DNA of 64,000 nt from Streptomyces luomodiensis (GTDB lineage: Bacteria; Actinomycetota; Actinomycetes; Streptomycetales; Streptomycetaceae): NCBI RefSeq assembly GCF_031679605.1, contig NZ_CP117522.1, positions 1,178,001-1,242,000 of the forward strand. The letters are read 5' to 3'. A program made the position numbers and the translations under genes. The notes below the pieces were generated by a model that had not been told where the DNA came from, ran no database searches, and saw only the letters and a program-made list of their open reading frames with translations. Numbering within the stretch: the first letter of the stretch is position 1; each line of letters begins with the position of its first letter. Shown here piece after piece: positions 8,952 through 17,276 of this stretch.

Positions 8952-9707
8952 TCACCCACCCGTTCCGGAGCGCACCGCCTCGACCTCGAAGACGCCTCCG
9001 CACACCCGGAAGGAGCGCGCCGAGGTCTTCATCGCGTCGAAGGAATCCGGCGGATAGACCCGGATCCGCTCGGGGGCGCGCCGGCACGGGGTGTCGGTCA
9101 TGCCCTCGTTGAGCGTGTGCAGGTCGGCGGAGGCGCTGCCGCCGGGCGGCAGGGTGACCGTGGAGCGCGTGGGGCCGCGCCGGGTGGCGGGGTCGCCGAT
9201 CGCGGAGCCGCCGGAGTCGAGCAGCGAGACCCCGGGATATCCGGTGAGGGTGCAGGTGGTGGCGGACGTGTTGGTGAACACCAGGGGCAGATGCACATTG
9301 CCGGCGCCCACGTCCACCCGGCCGGCCGACAGCGTCAGCTGCGTCCGGGAGCAGACGCGGCGGGCCCCGGACGCCGCGGCGGGCTGCGAGGAGGAGGCGC
9401 GCGAGGGCGCCGGGTGCGCCGAGGGCGGAGCGGACCGCGCGGTGTGCGAGGCGGACGGTCCGTCGGACGCGGTCCCGCTCCCGGGAGCGGCGGAGGAGGC
9501 CGCCGGGGCGGACGAAGGTGGCGCGGCGGAGGAGGCGGAGGTGACGGACGAGGCGCGCCGCGCGGAATCCCCGTCCCCGGTGTCGCTGCCGCACGCGGTG
9601 GCCGTGGCCAGCGCGCCGACCAGCAGGACGGATAAGACCGGCGGACGGAGCGAGCGGGGTCGCGATGCCGTCGTACGCCGAGGAGCCGAACCGTTCCGTG
9701 GACCCAT
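8952..9707 (-). CDS. DUF4232-domain putative lipoprotein
   Basis: This 251-residue exported protein has an N-terminal hydrophobic segment ending in a weak lipobox (TATAC), then about 80 residues of low-complexity Ser/Ala/Pro linker, then a DUF4232 domain of about 140 residues. The domain is recognisable from LPLVFTNTSATTCTLTGYPG and the paired cysteines typical of the family. DUF4232 proteins are cell-surface proteins of unknown role in actinomycetes. The start at 9707 is preferred over the ATG 36 bp upstream because GGGAGGT sits 7 nt before it. It ends 162 bp before the start of the FxsA-like peptide, on the same strand, so it could be transcribed into that unit or from its own promoter. Confidence 0.75.
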   Translation of the reverse strand: MGPRNGSAPRRTTASRPRSLRPPVLSVLLVGALATATACGSDTGDGDSARRASSVTSASSAAPPSSAPAASSAAPGSGTASDGPSASHTARSAPPSAHPAPSRASSSQPAAASGARRVCSRTQLTLSAGRVDVGAGNVHLPLVFTNTSATTCTLTGYPGVSLLDSGGSAIGDPATRRGPTRSTVTLPPGGSASADLHTLNEGMTDTPCRRAPERIRVYPPDSFDAMKTSARSFRVCGGVFEVEAVRSGTGG

Positions 9708-9893
9708 GAGCGACCTCCCGAGGTCAGCCGTCGGCCGGGGCACCGGCCGCGGGTCGAGTGCCCCGGAGCCTGTGGTGCATGCCCCCTCCGGTCTCCCTTC
9801 CCCGTGTGGGCGGCCTCATGTCCGGGCGATGTCCGGGCGCACGGTGGGGAACGGAGCACAGGGGCGCACGGGCAGGAGGCGCCGGCCGCGGCG

Positions 9894-9949
9894 GCGTACG
9901 GGCACAGGAGCGTTGGCGTACGGGCACAGCGGCGTCCGCCGCGGCGGAC
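9894..9949. repeat. Short direct repeat plus 16-bp palindrome
   Basis: GCGTACGGGCACAG occurs at 9894-9907 and again at 9916-9929. It is followed by a perfect palindrome, GTCCGCCGCGGCGGAC, at 9934-9949. The element lies in the gap between the DUF1876 gene and the DUF4232 gene, both on the minus strand. It could form a hairpin downstream of the DUF1876 gene; no function is shown. Confidence 0.5.
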
Positions 9950-9983
9950 GGCCGCCGCGGACGCTCCTTCGCCTCAAGGGGCC

Positions 9984-10253
9984 TTAGATCACCAAATGGG
10001 CCTTGGAGTGGGTGACTTCCTCGATGTCACCACCCGCCTTGCCGATCAGCCGGTGGGCCAGGTTGGTCAGCGCCCGCGCCGCCGCGATCTCCTCGCCGAC
10101 CCTCGGCTGTGCCGGGTCGTCGGGATTCCGGTTGGCCCGGCCCTGAGCCAGCATCTCCGTGCCGTCGTGCATCCTCAGCCGGACGACCGCTTCGGTCAGC
10201 GGGCCGATCTCACGGAACTCCATCTGGATGTCGCATCCCACGATCGTCTCCAT
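9984..10253 (-). CDS. DUF1876 domain protein
   Basis: This 89-residue cytosolic protein begins METIVGCDIQMEF and matches the DUF1876 family, a small alpha/beta domain common in Streptomyces and often found near stress genes. The body contains TEAVVRLRMHDGTEMLAQGRA and a helix with LTNLAHRLIG. AGGAGGT lies 8 nt before the chosen ATG; the frame extends upstream without a comparable ribosome site. It follows the phosphoribosyltransferase gene by 17 bp on the same strand, so the two are probably co-transcribed. The molecular role of the family is unknown. Confidence 0.75.
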   Translation of the reverse strand: METIVGCDIQMEFREIGPLTEAVVRLRMHDGTEMLAQGRANRNPDDPAQPRVGEEIAAARALTNLAHRLIGKAGGDIEEVTHSKAHLVI

Positions 10254-10270
10254 CGCGATCACCTCCTGCG

Positions 10271-10933
10271 TCACCTTCCAGAATGCGCCTCCCCCGTCTC
10301 TCCAGTCGACCGGGACAGCAACTCCACCACCTCGGCGTCCGTCGTCTGGGAGAAGTCCCGGTACCACTCCCCCACCGCCGCGAAGTCCGGGGGCGTGGAG
10401 AGGGCCACCACCTCGTCCGCGTCCTCGCGCAGCGTCGCGACCGCGTCCGGCGGCGCCACCGGGACGGCCAGGACCACCCGTGCGGCTCCCTGGGCCCGTG
10501 CGACCCGGCAGGCGGCCTGGGCCGTGGCGCCGGTCGCGATGCCGTCGTCCACGATGACCACCGTCCGGCCCTCGACCGGGATCCGCGAGCGGCCCCGGCG
10601 GAACCGCCCGGCCTTGCGGGCCAGCTCCTCCCGCTCGGTCCGCTCCACCTCGGCGAGGTCCTCCTCGTCGACCCGGCTCATCCGGACGATCGCCTCATGG
10701 ACCACCCGCACCCCGCCCTCGCCGATCGCGCCGAACCCCAGCTCGCGGTGGTACGGCACGCCGAGCTTGCGGACGATGATCACGTCCAGCGGGGCATGGA
10801 GCGCTCGGGCCACCTCGTAGGCCACCGGCACCCCGCCCCGCGGCAGCCCGAGCACGACCGGTCGCTCATCGCCCAGGGGCCGCAGCGCCTCGCCGAGGCG
10901 CCGCCCGGCGTCCACCCGGTCGGTGAAGATCAT
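10271..10933 (-). CDS. Phosphoribosyltransferase-family protein
   Basis: This is a 220-residue type I PRTase-fold protein. The PRPP-binding loop is VVIVDDGIATGAT near residues 124-136, and the N-terminal region has VVLGLPRGGVPVAYEVA and LDVIIVRKLGVP. This subgroup is often annotated only as phosphoribosyltransferase and frequently occurs in actinobacterial stress or dormancy loci, so the substrate is uncertain. The ATG at 10933 lies about 100 bp from the divergent small gene at 11036, giving room for a shared promoter region. The DUF1876 gene follows it. Confidence 0.85.
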   Translation of the reverse strand: MIFTDRVDAGRRLGEALRPLGDERPVVLGLPRGGVPVAYEVARALHAPLDVIIVRKLGVPYHRELGFGAIGEGGVRVVHEAIVRMSRVDEEDLAEVERTEREELARKAGRFRRGRSRIPVEGRTVVIVDDGIATGATAQAACRVARAQGAARVVLAVPVAPPDAVATLREDADEVVALSTPPDFAAVGEWYRDFSQTTDAEVVELLSRSTGETGEAHSGR

Positions 10934-11035
10934 GGTTCACCCCCGCGATGTGGGACTCGTCCGCGTAGGCCGGCCGGCGGGCCCCGGCGGCCCGCCAGAG
11001 CGCGCGAAAACCGGGGGCTCCGGCACCCTGGAGGT

Positions 11036-11275
11036 ATGGAGCACACCACCGGCCCGGACGAGTCCGGATACCCCGTCTTCGTCGAGTCATTCGACGCCGA
11101 CAGCCGCTACCGGCGGGTGCGGCTGCGCGGCCTGGGCTGTGAACCGCTCGAACGGGAGGAGTTCGAGCCGCGTGTCCGGCAGGTCTTCCCCGATATCGAC
11201 CTCGACGACCCGGACCAGGTCCACTGGGCGGACCGGCCCGGACAGTGGCCGCCCTGGCATCCGGGCGAGGCATGA
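11036..11275 (+). CDS. Small conserved-looking hypothetical protein
   Basis: This 79-residue acidic protein is rich in Asp, Glu, Arg and Trp: it contains YPVFVESFDADSRYRRVRLR and ends WADRPGQWPPWHPGEA. No family is recognised. GGAGGT lies just before the ATG at 11036, and the stop overlaps the DUF72 start by 4 bp (ATGA), which supports it as a real translated gene coupled to DUF72. No signal peptide or membrane segment is seen. Confidence 0.6.
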   Translation: MEHTTGPDESGYPVFVESFDADSRYRRVRLRGLGCEPLEREEFEPRVRQVFPDIDLDDPDQVHWADRPGQWPPWHPGEA

Positions 11276-12030
11276 CCGTCCTGGTCGGCACCTCGGGATG
11301 GCAGTACCGGGACTGGCGCGGCGGGCTCTATCCGCAGGGCTGTCCGCAGCGGCTGTGGCTGGAGGAGTACGCCCGCGCCTTCGACACGGTGGAGAGCAAC
11401 AACGCCTTCTACCGGCTGCCCACGTACGACCAGTTCGCCGCCTGGCGGGAGCGCACCCCCGAGGGCTTTGTGATGGCGCTGAAGGCGAGCCGCTACCTCA
11501 CCCACATCAAGCGGCTGCGGGATCCGGACGAGCCGGTGCAGCGGCTGATGTCCCATGCGGCCGGGCTCGGCGACCGGCTGGGCCCCGTGCTGCTCCAGCT
11601 GCCGCCCACCCTGCGGGCCGACGGCGAGCTGCTGGACCGCTGTCTGAGCCGGTTCCCCTCCGGGACGCGGGTGGCCGTCGAACCGCGGCACACCTCCTGG
11701 TGGACCGAGGAGATCCGCGCGGTGCTGGAGCGCCGCGCGGCCGCGCTGTGCTGGGCCGACGCCGGTTCCCGCCCGGTCACCCCGCTGTGGCGGACCACCG
11801 GGTGGGGGTATCTGCGCTTCCACGGCGGCCGCGCCGAGCCGGCCCCGCGCTACGGACACCGGGCGCTGGCCACCTGGGCGCGGCGGGTCCGGGACACCTG
11901 GCCGGCCGACGCGGAGGTCTACGCCTACTTCAACAACGACACGGGCGGGGCCGCGGTACGGGACGCGGTCGTCTTCGCCCGCGCCGTCGCCGGGCTCGGC
12001 CGCCCGGTCAGCGGCACCCCCTCGCCATAG
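11272..12030 (+). CDS. DUF72 (YecE-type) protein
   Basis: This 252-residue protein begins MTVLVGTSGWQYRDWRGG and matches the DUF72/YecE TIM-barrel family. Visible signatures are the N-terminal GTSGWxYxxWxG, FDTVESNNAFYRLP, LGPVLLQLPPTL, VAVEPRHTSWW and the late AYFNNDTGGAAVRDA. The biochemical function is unknown, although the fold resembles endonuclease IV and sugar isomerases. The start is set by the ATGA overlap with the preceding small gene. The end of the coding region forms half of a long perfect stem with the sequence just after it. Confidence 0.85.
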   Translation: MTVLVGTSGWQYRDWRGGLYPQGCPQRLWLEEYARAFDTVESNNAFYRLPTYDQFAAWRERTPEGFVMALKASRYLTHIKRLRDPDEPVQRLMSHAAGLGDRLGPVLLQLPPTLRADGELLDRCLSRFPSGTRVAVEPRHTSWWTEEIRAVLERRAAALCWADAGSRPVTPLWRTTGWGYLRFHGGRAEPAPRYGHRALATWARRVRDTWPADAEVYAYFNNDTGGAAVRDAVVFARAVAGLGRPVSGTPSP

Positions 12031-12055
12031 CGCGGGTGCCGCTGACCGGGCGGCC
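11998..12055. terminator. Bidirectional terminator with a 22-bp perfect stem
   Basis: The arms 11998-12019 and 12034-12055 are perfect reverse complements of 22 bp with a 14-base loop. The element sits exactly between the convergent DUF72 and ABC permease genes, overlapping the last codons of DUF72 and stopping one base before the permease stop codon. It is well placed to end transcription from both sides. Confidence 0.75.
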
Positions 12056-12880
12056 TCACTCCTTCACCGCCCCGCCCAGCATGCCCTCGATGAACCGGCG
12101 TTGCAGCGCCACGTAGACCACGACCACCGGCAGCGCGATGAGCACCGAGGCCGCCGCGAGCAGCGCCGCGTCGGAGCTGTGCTGGCCCTGGAAGAAGGCG
12201 AGCCCGAGGGGGACCGTGCGATGGGCCTCGTCGCTGACCATGACCAGGGCCATCAGGAACTCGTTCCAGGTCCACATGAAGGTGATCACGACCATGGTGG
12301 AGATCGCCGGGCGGCCCATCGGGACCAGCACGCGCCACAGCGTGGTCCAGGTGGTGGCCCCGTCGAGCCGGGCCGCCTCGATCACCGCCCGTGCGCTGCC
12401 GCGGAAGTACGTGCGCATCCAGAAGACCCCGAAGGCCAGGGACTGCGCGGTCTGCGGCAGGATCAGCGCCCAGTAGGTGTCGGTGAGTCCGGCGTAGCGC
12501 AGATCGAAGTAGAGCGGGACGACCAGCGCCTCCTGGGGCAGCGTCAGCCCGATCACGAAGAGGTAGAACAGCACCGTGGAGCCGGGGAAGCGCATCACCC
12601 CGAAGGCGTAGGCGGCGAGGACGGCCAGCACGGTGGTGGCGGCCACCACGACCGCCGTGACCAGGACCGAGTTCCCCAGATAGGTGCCGAAGTGGCCACG
12701 GCTCCAGGCATCGGCGAAGTTGTTCCAGTGCAGACCGCCCTTGGGCAGCGAGAAGCCGGTGTCCAGGGAGCTCTGTGAGCCGAAGGCCGTGGCGAGGACG
12801 CCGATCACGGGGGTGAGCGCGATGACGGCGAAGAGGGCGAGGATGCCGTAGGTGACGGTGCGTTCCAGGCGTGTCGTCAT
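12056..12880 (-). CDS. Sugar ABC transporter permease (MalG/MsmG type)
   Basis: This 274-residue inner-membrane protein has six predicted hydrophobic segments. The conserved EAA loop EAARLDGATTWTTLWRVLVP lies in the second half, where a carbohydrate ABC importer contacts its ATPase. The start at 12880 overlaps the stop of the upstream permease (ATGA). The operon runs from the kinase through the binding protein and both permeases. No ATPase gene is present, as is usual for Streptomyces sugar importers served by the shared ATPase MsiK. Confidence 0.9.
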   Translation of the reverse strand: MTTRLERTVTYGILALFAVIALTPVIGVLATAFGSQSSLDTGFSLPKGGLHWNNFADAWSRGHFGTYLGNSVLVTAVVVAATTVLAVLAAYAFGVMRFPGSTVLFYLFVIGLTLPQEALVVPLYFDLRYAGLTDTYWALILPQTAQSLAFGVFWMRTYFRGSARAVIEAARLDGATTWTTLWRVLVPMGRPAISTMVVITFMWTWNEFLMALVMVSDEAHRTVPLGLAFFQGQHSSDAALLAAASVLIALPVVVVYVALQRRFIEGMLGGAVKE

Positions 12881-13785
12881 GCCCGCCGCCCTTCCACGAG
12901 CCGGGCGGCCGCCACCGTCAGGACGAAGATCAGGACCGTGAGGGCCACGCCGACGGCGGCGGCCGAGCCGACCTGGTTGGTCTCGAAGGCCCGGTGGTAG
13001 ACCTCGTAGGCGGGTACGGAGGTGGCGTTGCCGGGGCCGCCGCTGGTGGTGATGTAGATCAGGTCGAAGTTGCGCAGCCCGGCCACGATGGTCAGGGTCA
13101 GCGCCACCGCGATCTGCGGCCTGAGGCCCGGCAGGGTGACGGCGCGGAACTCGCGCAGCGGACCGGCGCCGTCCATCCGCGCCGCCTCGTACAGCTCGCG
13201 TGGGATGCGCTGGGCCCCGGCGAGGAAGAGGACCATGCACAGTCCGGTGCCGACCCAGGTGCCGACGACGCCGACGGCGGGCAGCGCCCAGGTGTAGTCG
13301 CCGAGCCAGGGGCGGGCGAGGCCGCCGAGGCCGACCGCGCGGAGGAGGTCGTTGAGCAGCCCGTCGGGGGCGAGGATGGAGCGCCAGGCCACGCCGACCA
13401 CGATCAGCGCCAGGACCTGCGGAAGGAACAGGACGGTGCGGAAGAAGGTCATCCCGCGGACCCGGGCCCGGGACATCACGGCGGCCAGCAGCAGCCCGAT
13501 GGCCACCGGCAGCGCCGAGTAGAAGACGAGCAGCAGCAGCGCGTGGAGGAAGGGGGCGCGCAGGCTCGGATCGCTGAACAGCGCGCGGTAGTTGTCGAAT
13601 CCGGCGGGGGTGGCGACCGTCAGCCCGTCCCAGTGCACGAAGGACAGCCACACCGACTGTCCGAAGGGGTAGAGCAGGAAGACGGCGTACACGGCGAGGG
13701 CGGGCAGGATGTAGAGATAGCCGATGGCGCGCGGCTCACCGGGTGCCCGGCGGCGGTAGGCCCTGGTCGGGGCGGTGAGCCTCAT
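12877..13785 (-). CDS. Sugar ABC transporter permease (MalF/MsmF type)
   Basis: This 302-residue permease has six hydrophobic segments and the EAA loop EAARMDGAGPLREFRAVTLP near residue 200. Its short cytosolic N-terminus precedes the first membrane segment (YLYILPALAVYAVFLLYPFG). It overlaps the binding-protein gene upstream and the partner permease downstream by 4 bp each, so all three are translationally coupled. The transported sugar cannot be read from this sequence. Confidence 0.9.
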   Translation of the reverse strand: MRLTAPTRAYRRRAPGEPRAIGYLYILPALAVYAVFLLYPFGQSVWLSFVHWDGLTVATPAGFDNYRALFSDPSLRAPFLHALLLLVFYSALPVAIGLLLAAVMSRARVRGMTFFRTVLFLPQVLALIVVGVAWRSILAPDGLLNDLLRAVGLGGLARPWLGDYTWALPAVGVVGTWVGTGLCMVLFLAGAQRIPRELYEAARMDGAGPLREFRAVTLPGLRPQIAVALTLTIVAGLRNFDLIYITTSGGPGNATSVPAYEVYHRAFETNQVGSAAAVGVALTVLIFVLTVAAARLVEGRRA

Positions 13786-15203
13786 CGGTTGCCCGCCGAT
13801 GTGTGCTGCTCGCGCTGCTTCCTCATGAAGGCCCCGTAGTCCTTCTGCAAGGTCGCGGCGAAGGCGTCCGGGGAGGTCTTGCCGCTGATCACCCCCTGGA
13901 GGGCGGCCGAGAGCGTGTCGTAGAAGCTCGGGGTGGTGTAGTCGAGGTACGGGACGAGTCCGTCGGCGGCGCTCAGCCGCTTCCAGCCGGCGATCATCTG
14001 GCCGTCGGCGCTGTCCGGGGCGACCCGCGCCGCGGCCTGCGCGGGGACGGCGGGCAGCACGCCGTGCCGGGTCATGACGTCGGCGGCGTGCGCGTCGGTG
14101 AGGAAGTCCAGATAGGCGGCGGCCACCTCCGGGTGGCGGGAGCGGGAGGTGATGGACCAGGCCAGCCCCTGGCCCCCGGTGGTGACGGGGTTTCCGCCGG
14201 CCTTGGCGGGCGGGGGCGGCATGATGCCGAGCCGGTCGCCCATGGACTTCTTGAGGTCGGCCAGCTGCCAGGTGCCGGTCAGCAGATACGCGCCGTCGCC
14301 GGAGGCGAACTTCTTGGCCGCGTCGTCGTAGCCGAGTCCGTTGGCGCCCTTGGGCAGATAGCCGCGTTCCGTCCAGTCGGCGAGGGTCGCCGCGGCGCCC
14401 TTGGTGGCGGCGTTGTCGAAGCCGTCGCCGCGGCCGAGGACGGTGTCACGGGCACCGGCGGCGCCGAGCTGGTCGTGCAGCACCCCGAAGGTGTGGATGG
14501 CCGGGTACTTGTCGAGGTTGCCGAACTGGATCGGCAGTTCGCCCCGCTTCTTGAGCCGGGCCAGGCCGTCGGTGAACTCGCCCCAGCTGCGCGGGGGTTC
14601 CAGCCCGGCCCGCCGCAGCAGGTCCTTGTTGTAGTACAGGCCGATGTACTCGCCGGTCTGGGAGATGCCGTAGAGCCGCCCCCTGCCGAAGTCGCCGCCG
14701 TCGGCGGAGACCCGGTTCAGGTTGAGCAGTGTGGCGGGGTAGCGGGTGTTCCAGTCGTAGATCCCGGCGTAGTTGTCCAGCGGGGCGAGCAGCCCGGCCC
14801 GGACGAAGGCGACCATGTCCGGGTAGCCCTGGTTGGCCTGGATGACATCGGGCGGGTTGTTGCCGGAGACGGCGAGCTTCAGGGTGGTCTTCAGATCGGT
14901 GAAGCTGCGGGCGACCCGCTTGATCCGCACATTGGGGTACTTCTTCTCGAACTCCCGGTTCAGCTGCTGTATCTCGCCGTTGGTCCCGCCGCGTATCTCC
15001 TGGTCCCATACGGTCAGCGTGGTCTTTCCGGCCCTGGCCGGGTCGGGTACGGCGGTGGCCGCGCCGGTCCCGGCACCGGCGGCCCCCGAGCCGTCGGTGC
15101 CGGGCACACAGCCCGCGGCGAGCAGGACGGCACCGACGGCGAGCGCGGCCGGGGCGGCTCTGCCACGTATGCGGCGGCGCGCCCCGGTACGGGCGAGTTC
15201 CAT
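13782..15203 (-). CDS. Sugar ABC transporter substrate-binding lipoprotein
   Basis: This is a 473-residue solute-binding protein of the large carbohydrate-binding group (UgpB/MsmE-like). The signal peptide ends in a lipobox LLAAGC near residue 33. The mature part starts with KTTLTVWDQEIRGGTNGE and has the family pattern of PPDVIQANQGYPDM followed by YNKDLLRRAGLEPPRSW. The start at 15203 has GAGGAG 8 nt upstream. It lies 33 bp after the PfkB kinase in the same operon and is expected to be anchored outside the membrane to feed the two permeases. Confidence 0.9.
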   Translation of the reverse strand: MELARTGARRRIRGRAAPAALAVGAVLLAAGCVPGTDGSGAAGAGTGAATAVPDPARAGKTTLTVWDQEIRGGTNGEIQQLNREFEKKYPNVRIKRVARSFTDLKTTLKLAVSGNNPPDVIQANQGYPDMVAFVRAGLLAPLDNYAGIYDWNTRYPATLLNLNRVSADGGDFGRGRLYGISQTGEYIGLYYNKDLLRRAGLEPPRSWGEFTDGLARLKKRGELPIQFGNLDKYPAIHTFGVLHDQLGAAGARDTVLGRGDGFDNAATKGAAATLADWTERGYLPKGANGLGYDDAAKKFASGDGAYLLTGTWQLADLKKSMGDRLGIMPPPPAKAGGNPVTTGGQGLAWSITSRSRHPEVAAAYLDFLTDAHAADVMTRHGVLPAVPAQAAARVAPDSADGQMIAGWKRLSAADGLVPYLDYTTPSFYDTLSAALQGVISGKTSPDAFAATLQKDYGAFMRKQREQHTSAGNR

Positions 15204-15236
15204 GGGGTTCTCCTCGATGCGTCTGATCAGGGGCCG

Positions 15237-16364
15237 TCAGGACCGTTGGGCACTGTCATGCACCCGGAAGCCGATGGTGGGCAGCGCCCGCAGCCGCGGG
15301 CAGTCGCTCACCCGGTCCGGGATCAGATCGCCCAGGAAGGCGTAGCGGCGGGCGAGCCCGGCCGCGTCCGCGTGGCGGTCGGCCGACCGGCGCGCCCGGC
15401 TCCACCAGGCGGCCACCTCCGACCAGCCGGGAGCGGCCAGGGAGCCGCCGAAGTGCTGGACGGAGAGGGCGGCGGTGAGGTTGGCGAAGGCCAGCCGGTC
15501 CACGAGCGGCCAGCCCGCGAGCGTTCCGGTCATGAAACCGGCGACGAAGACATCGCCCGCCCCGGTCGGGTCGAGCGCGTCCACGGACAGTCCGGGCACC
15601 TCGGCGCGCTCCCCGGTGAGCGAGTCGATGGCCACGGCGCCCTCGGCGCCCCTGGTGACGACCGCGATCGGCACCAGCTCGGCCAGGGCGCGCACGGCCC
15701 GCTCGGGGCTGTCGGTGCGGGTGTAGCGCTGGGCCTCGGCCGCGTTGGGCAGGAAGGCGTGGGCATAGGGCAGGTCGGGCAGTGCGGCGGGGTCCCAGCG
15801 GCCGGATTCGTCCCAGCCGACATCGGCGAAGATCTTGGCTCCCTGGGCGTGCGCCCGGCGCACCCACTCCTCCTGGCGCCCCGGTTCGAAGGCGGTCACA
15901 CAGGCGCGGGAGCGGGGCGGCGCGCCCTGGGCGGCGGGCGGCGGGGCCGGGTGTTCATGGGTGACCATGGTCCGCTCGCCCTCGTACGCCATGGAGACGG
16001 TGACCGGGGAGTGCCAGCCGGGGACGCGCCGGGAGTGGGTGAGGTCCACGCCCTCGCCGAGGGCGAGGCTCTCCCAGCAGTAGTCGCCGTAGACATCGGT
16101 GCCGAAGGCGGCGGCGAGGGTGGTGTGCAGCCCCAGCCGGGCGAGCGCGGTGGCCATGTTGGCGATGCCGCCGGGGCTCGATCCCATGCCGCGCGCCCAG
16201 GACTCGGTGCCGCGGACGGGGGCGTGGTCGAGCCCGGTGAAGATGATGTCCAGGAACACGGTGCCGGTGAGGTAGACGTCGTGCTCGGGGTCCGCGGGAG
16301 CGCGCAGCGCCGCCAGCGGGTCGATCGGTTGGATCGGATCGGGTGTTCCGGCCGTGGTGCTCAC
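15237..16364 (-). CDS. PfkB-family carbohydrate kinase
   Basis: This 375-residue ribokinase-fold kinase has the substrate-side motif SSPGGIANMATALARLG near residue 68 and the C-terminal catalytic signature ALDPTGAGDVFVAGF, whose Asp is the usual base. It is the first gene of an operon with the sugar importer and is divergent from the DeoR regulator and GH4 glycosidase. By inference it phosphorylates the imported sugar or a glycoside; ribokinase, fructokinase and tagatose kinase types cannot be told apart here. The N-terminal 25 residues before DVYLTGTVFLDII are an extension. Confidence 0.85.
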   Translation of the reverse strand: MSTTAGTPDPIQPIDPLAALRAPADPEHDVYLTGTVFLDIIFTGLDHAPVRGTESWARGMGSSPGGIANMATALARLGLHTTLAAAFGTDVYGDYCWESLALGEGVDLTHSRRVPGWHSPVTVSMAYEGERTMVTHEHPAPPPAAQGAPPRSRACVTAFEPGRQEEWVRRAHAQGAKIFADVGWDESGRWDPAALPDLPYAHAFLPNAAEAQRYTRTDSPERAVRALAELVPIAVVTRGAEGAVAIDSLTGERAEVPGLSVDALDPTGAGDVFVAGFMTGTLAGWPLVDRLAFANLTAALSVQHFGGSLAAPGWSEVAAWWSRARRSADRHADAAGLARRYAFLGDLIPDRVSDCPRLRALPTIGFRVHDSAQRS

Positions 16365-16480
16365 CGACGTGCCTTTCCTTGTGCGGCATGACCTGTTCGC
16401 GCCTGGGGCCCTTCTGACGGGGTGGCGTGAGCGACACCTTGCACCTCACCTGCGGTGAATGCAAGAGGTCAATCACAGTC

Positions 16481-16489
16481 GCGCAGACT
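16481..16489. promoter_or_regulatory. Candidate DeoR-type operator half-site (GCGCAGACT)
   Basis: The 150-bp gap between the divergent kinase and DeoR genes contains GCGCAGACT 26 bp before the DeoR start. The same 9-mer occurs at 29424-29432 in front of another DeoR-family gene, where it is part of an inverted pair. A shared motif before two paralogous regulators suggests a related operator. The match is short, so confidence is modest. Confidence 0.35.
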
Positions 16490-16514
16490 CGCTCATCTGG
16501 AGTAGGTTGCCACC

Positions 16515-17276
16515 ATGCTGCGAGAGACCCGCCACGAGAAGCTGCTGAGCATCCTCGGCGAGGAGGGCGTGCTGCCCATCGGGGAGATCGCCACGCGTCT
16601 GGGCGTCAGCGAGGCCACCGCCCGCCGGGACCTCACCGAGCTGGGCCGGGCCGGCCGGCTCACCCGGGTCTACGGCGGCGCGGTGGCCGCGCCCACTCCG
16701 GACGAGGAGCGTCCGTTCGGCGAGGTGGCGGTCGACGACCTGGACGACAAGCGGGCCGTCGCCCGCGCCGCCGCGGAGCTGGTCGCCGACGGCGATGTGC
16801 TGCTGCTGGACATCGGCACCACCACCCTCCAGCTCGCCAAGCTGCTGCGCGGCCGTCCGGTCACGGTGGTGACCAGCAATCTCGCGGTCTACGACGAGCT
16901 GCGCGACGACCCGAAGGTGACCCTGATCCTGCTGGGCGGGCAGGTGCGCGCCAACTACCGGTCCGTGGTCGGCTTCCTCACCGAGTCCAACATCCGTCAG
17001 CTGCGGGTCGGCCGGCTCTTCCTCGGCGCGAGCGGGGTGCTCCCCGACGGCAGCGTGCTGGACAGCACCCATGTGGAGGTGCCCGTCAAACGGGCCATGC
17101 TCGGCGCCACCCGGGAGGTGGTGCTGCTGGTCACCGCGGGGAAGTTCCCCGGTGACACCGGCCTCGCCCGGATCTGCGGGCCGGAGCGGATCGACACCCT
17201 GATCACCAACGAGACATCCGACCCGGCGACGCTCGCCGTGTTCCGCGAGGCCGATGTGGAGGTAGTGACCGTATGA
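16515..17276 (+). CDS. DeoR-family transcriptional regulator (locus A)
   Basis: This 253-residue regulator has an N-terminal winged HTH (LPIGEIATRLGVSEATARRD) and the DeoR sensor domain with GTTTLQLAKLL and the typical KRAMLGATREVVLL loop. Such proteins usually repress sugar operons and respond to a phosphorylated sugar. The stop overlaps the GH4 gene by 4 bp, and the kinase/ABC operon diverges 150 bp away, so it is expected to control both. It is one of three DeoR paralogues in this window, each attached to its own catabolic locus. Confidence 0.9.
   Translation: MLRETRHEKLLSILGEEGVLPIGEIATRLGVSEATARRDLTELGRAGRLTRVYGGAVAAPTPDEERPFGEVAVDDLDDKRAVARAAAELVADGDVLLLDIGTTTLQLAKLLRGRPVTVVTSNLAVYDELRDDPKVTLILLGGQVRANYRSVVGFLTESNIRQLRVGRLFLGASGVLPDGSVLDSTHVEVPVKRAMLGATREVVLLVTAGKFPGDTGLARICGPERIDTLITNETSDPATLAVFREADVEVVTV

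Noticed and set aside
9724..9983. Small frames in the gap after the DUF1876 gene
   Set aside because: They are Arg/Pro-rich, overlap repeats and lack ribosome sites.
12056..13651. A 531-residue frame seeming to fuse an Arg/Pro-rich region to the permease
   Set aside because: The N-terminal half is out of frame over the upstream permease gene; the ATGA overlap at 12877-12880 marks the real start.
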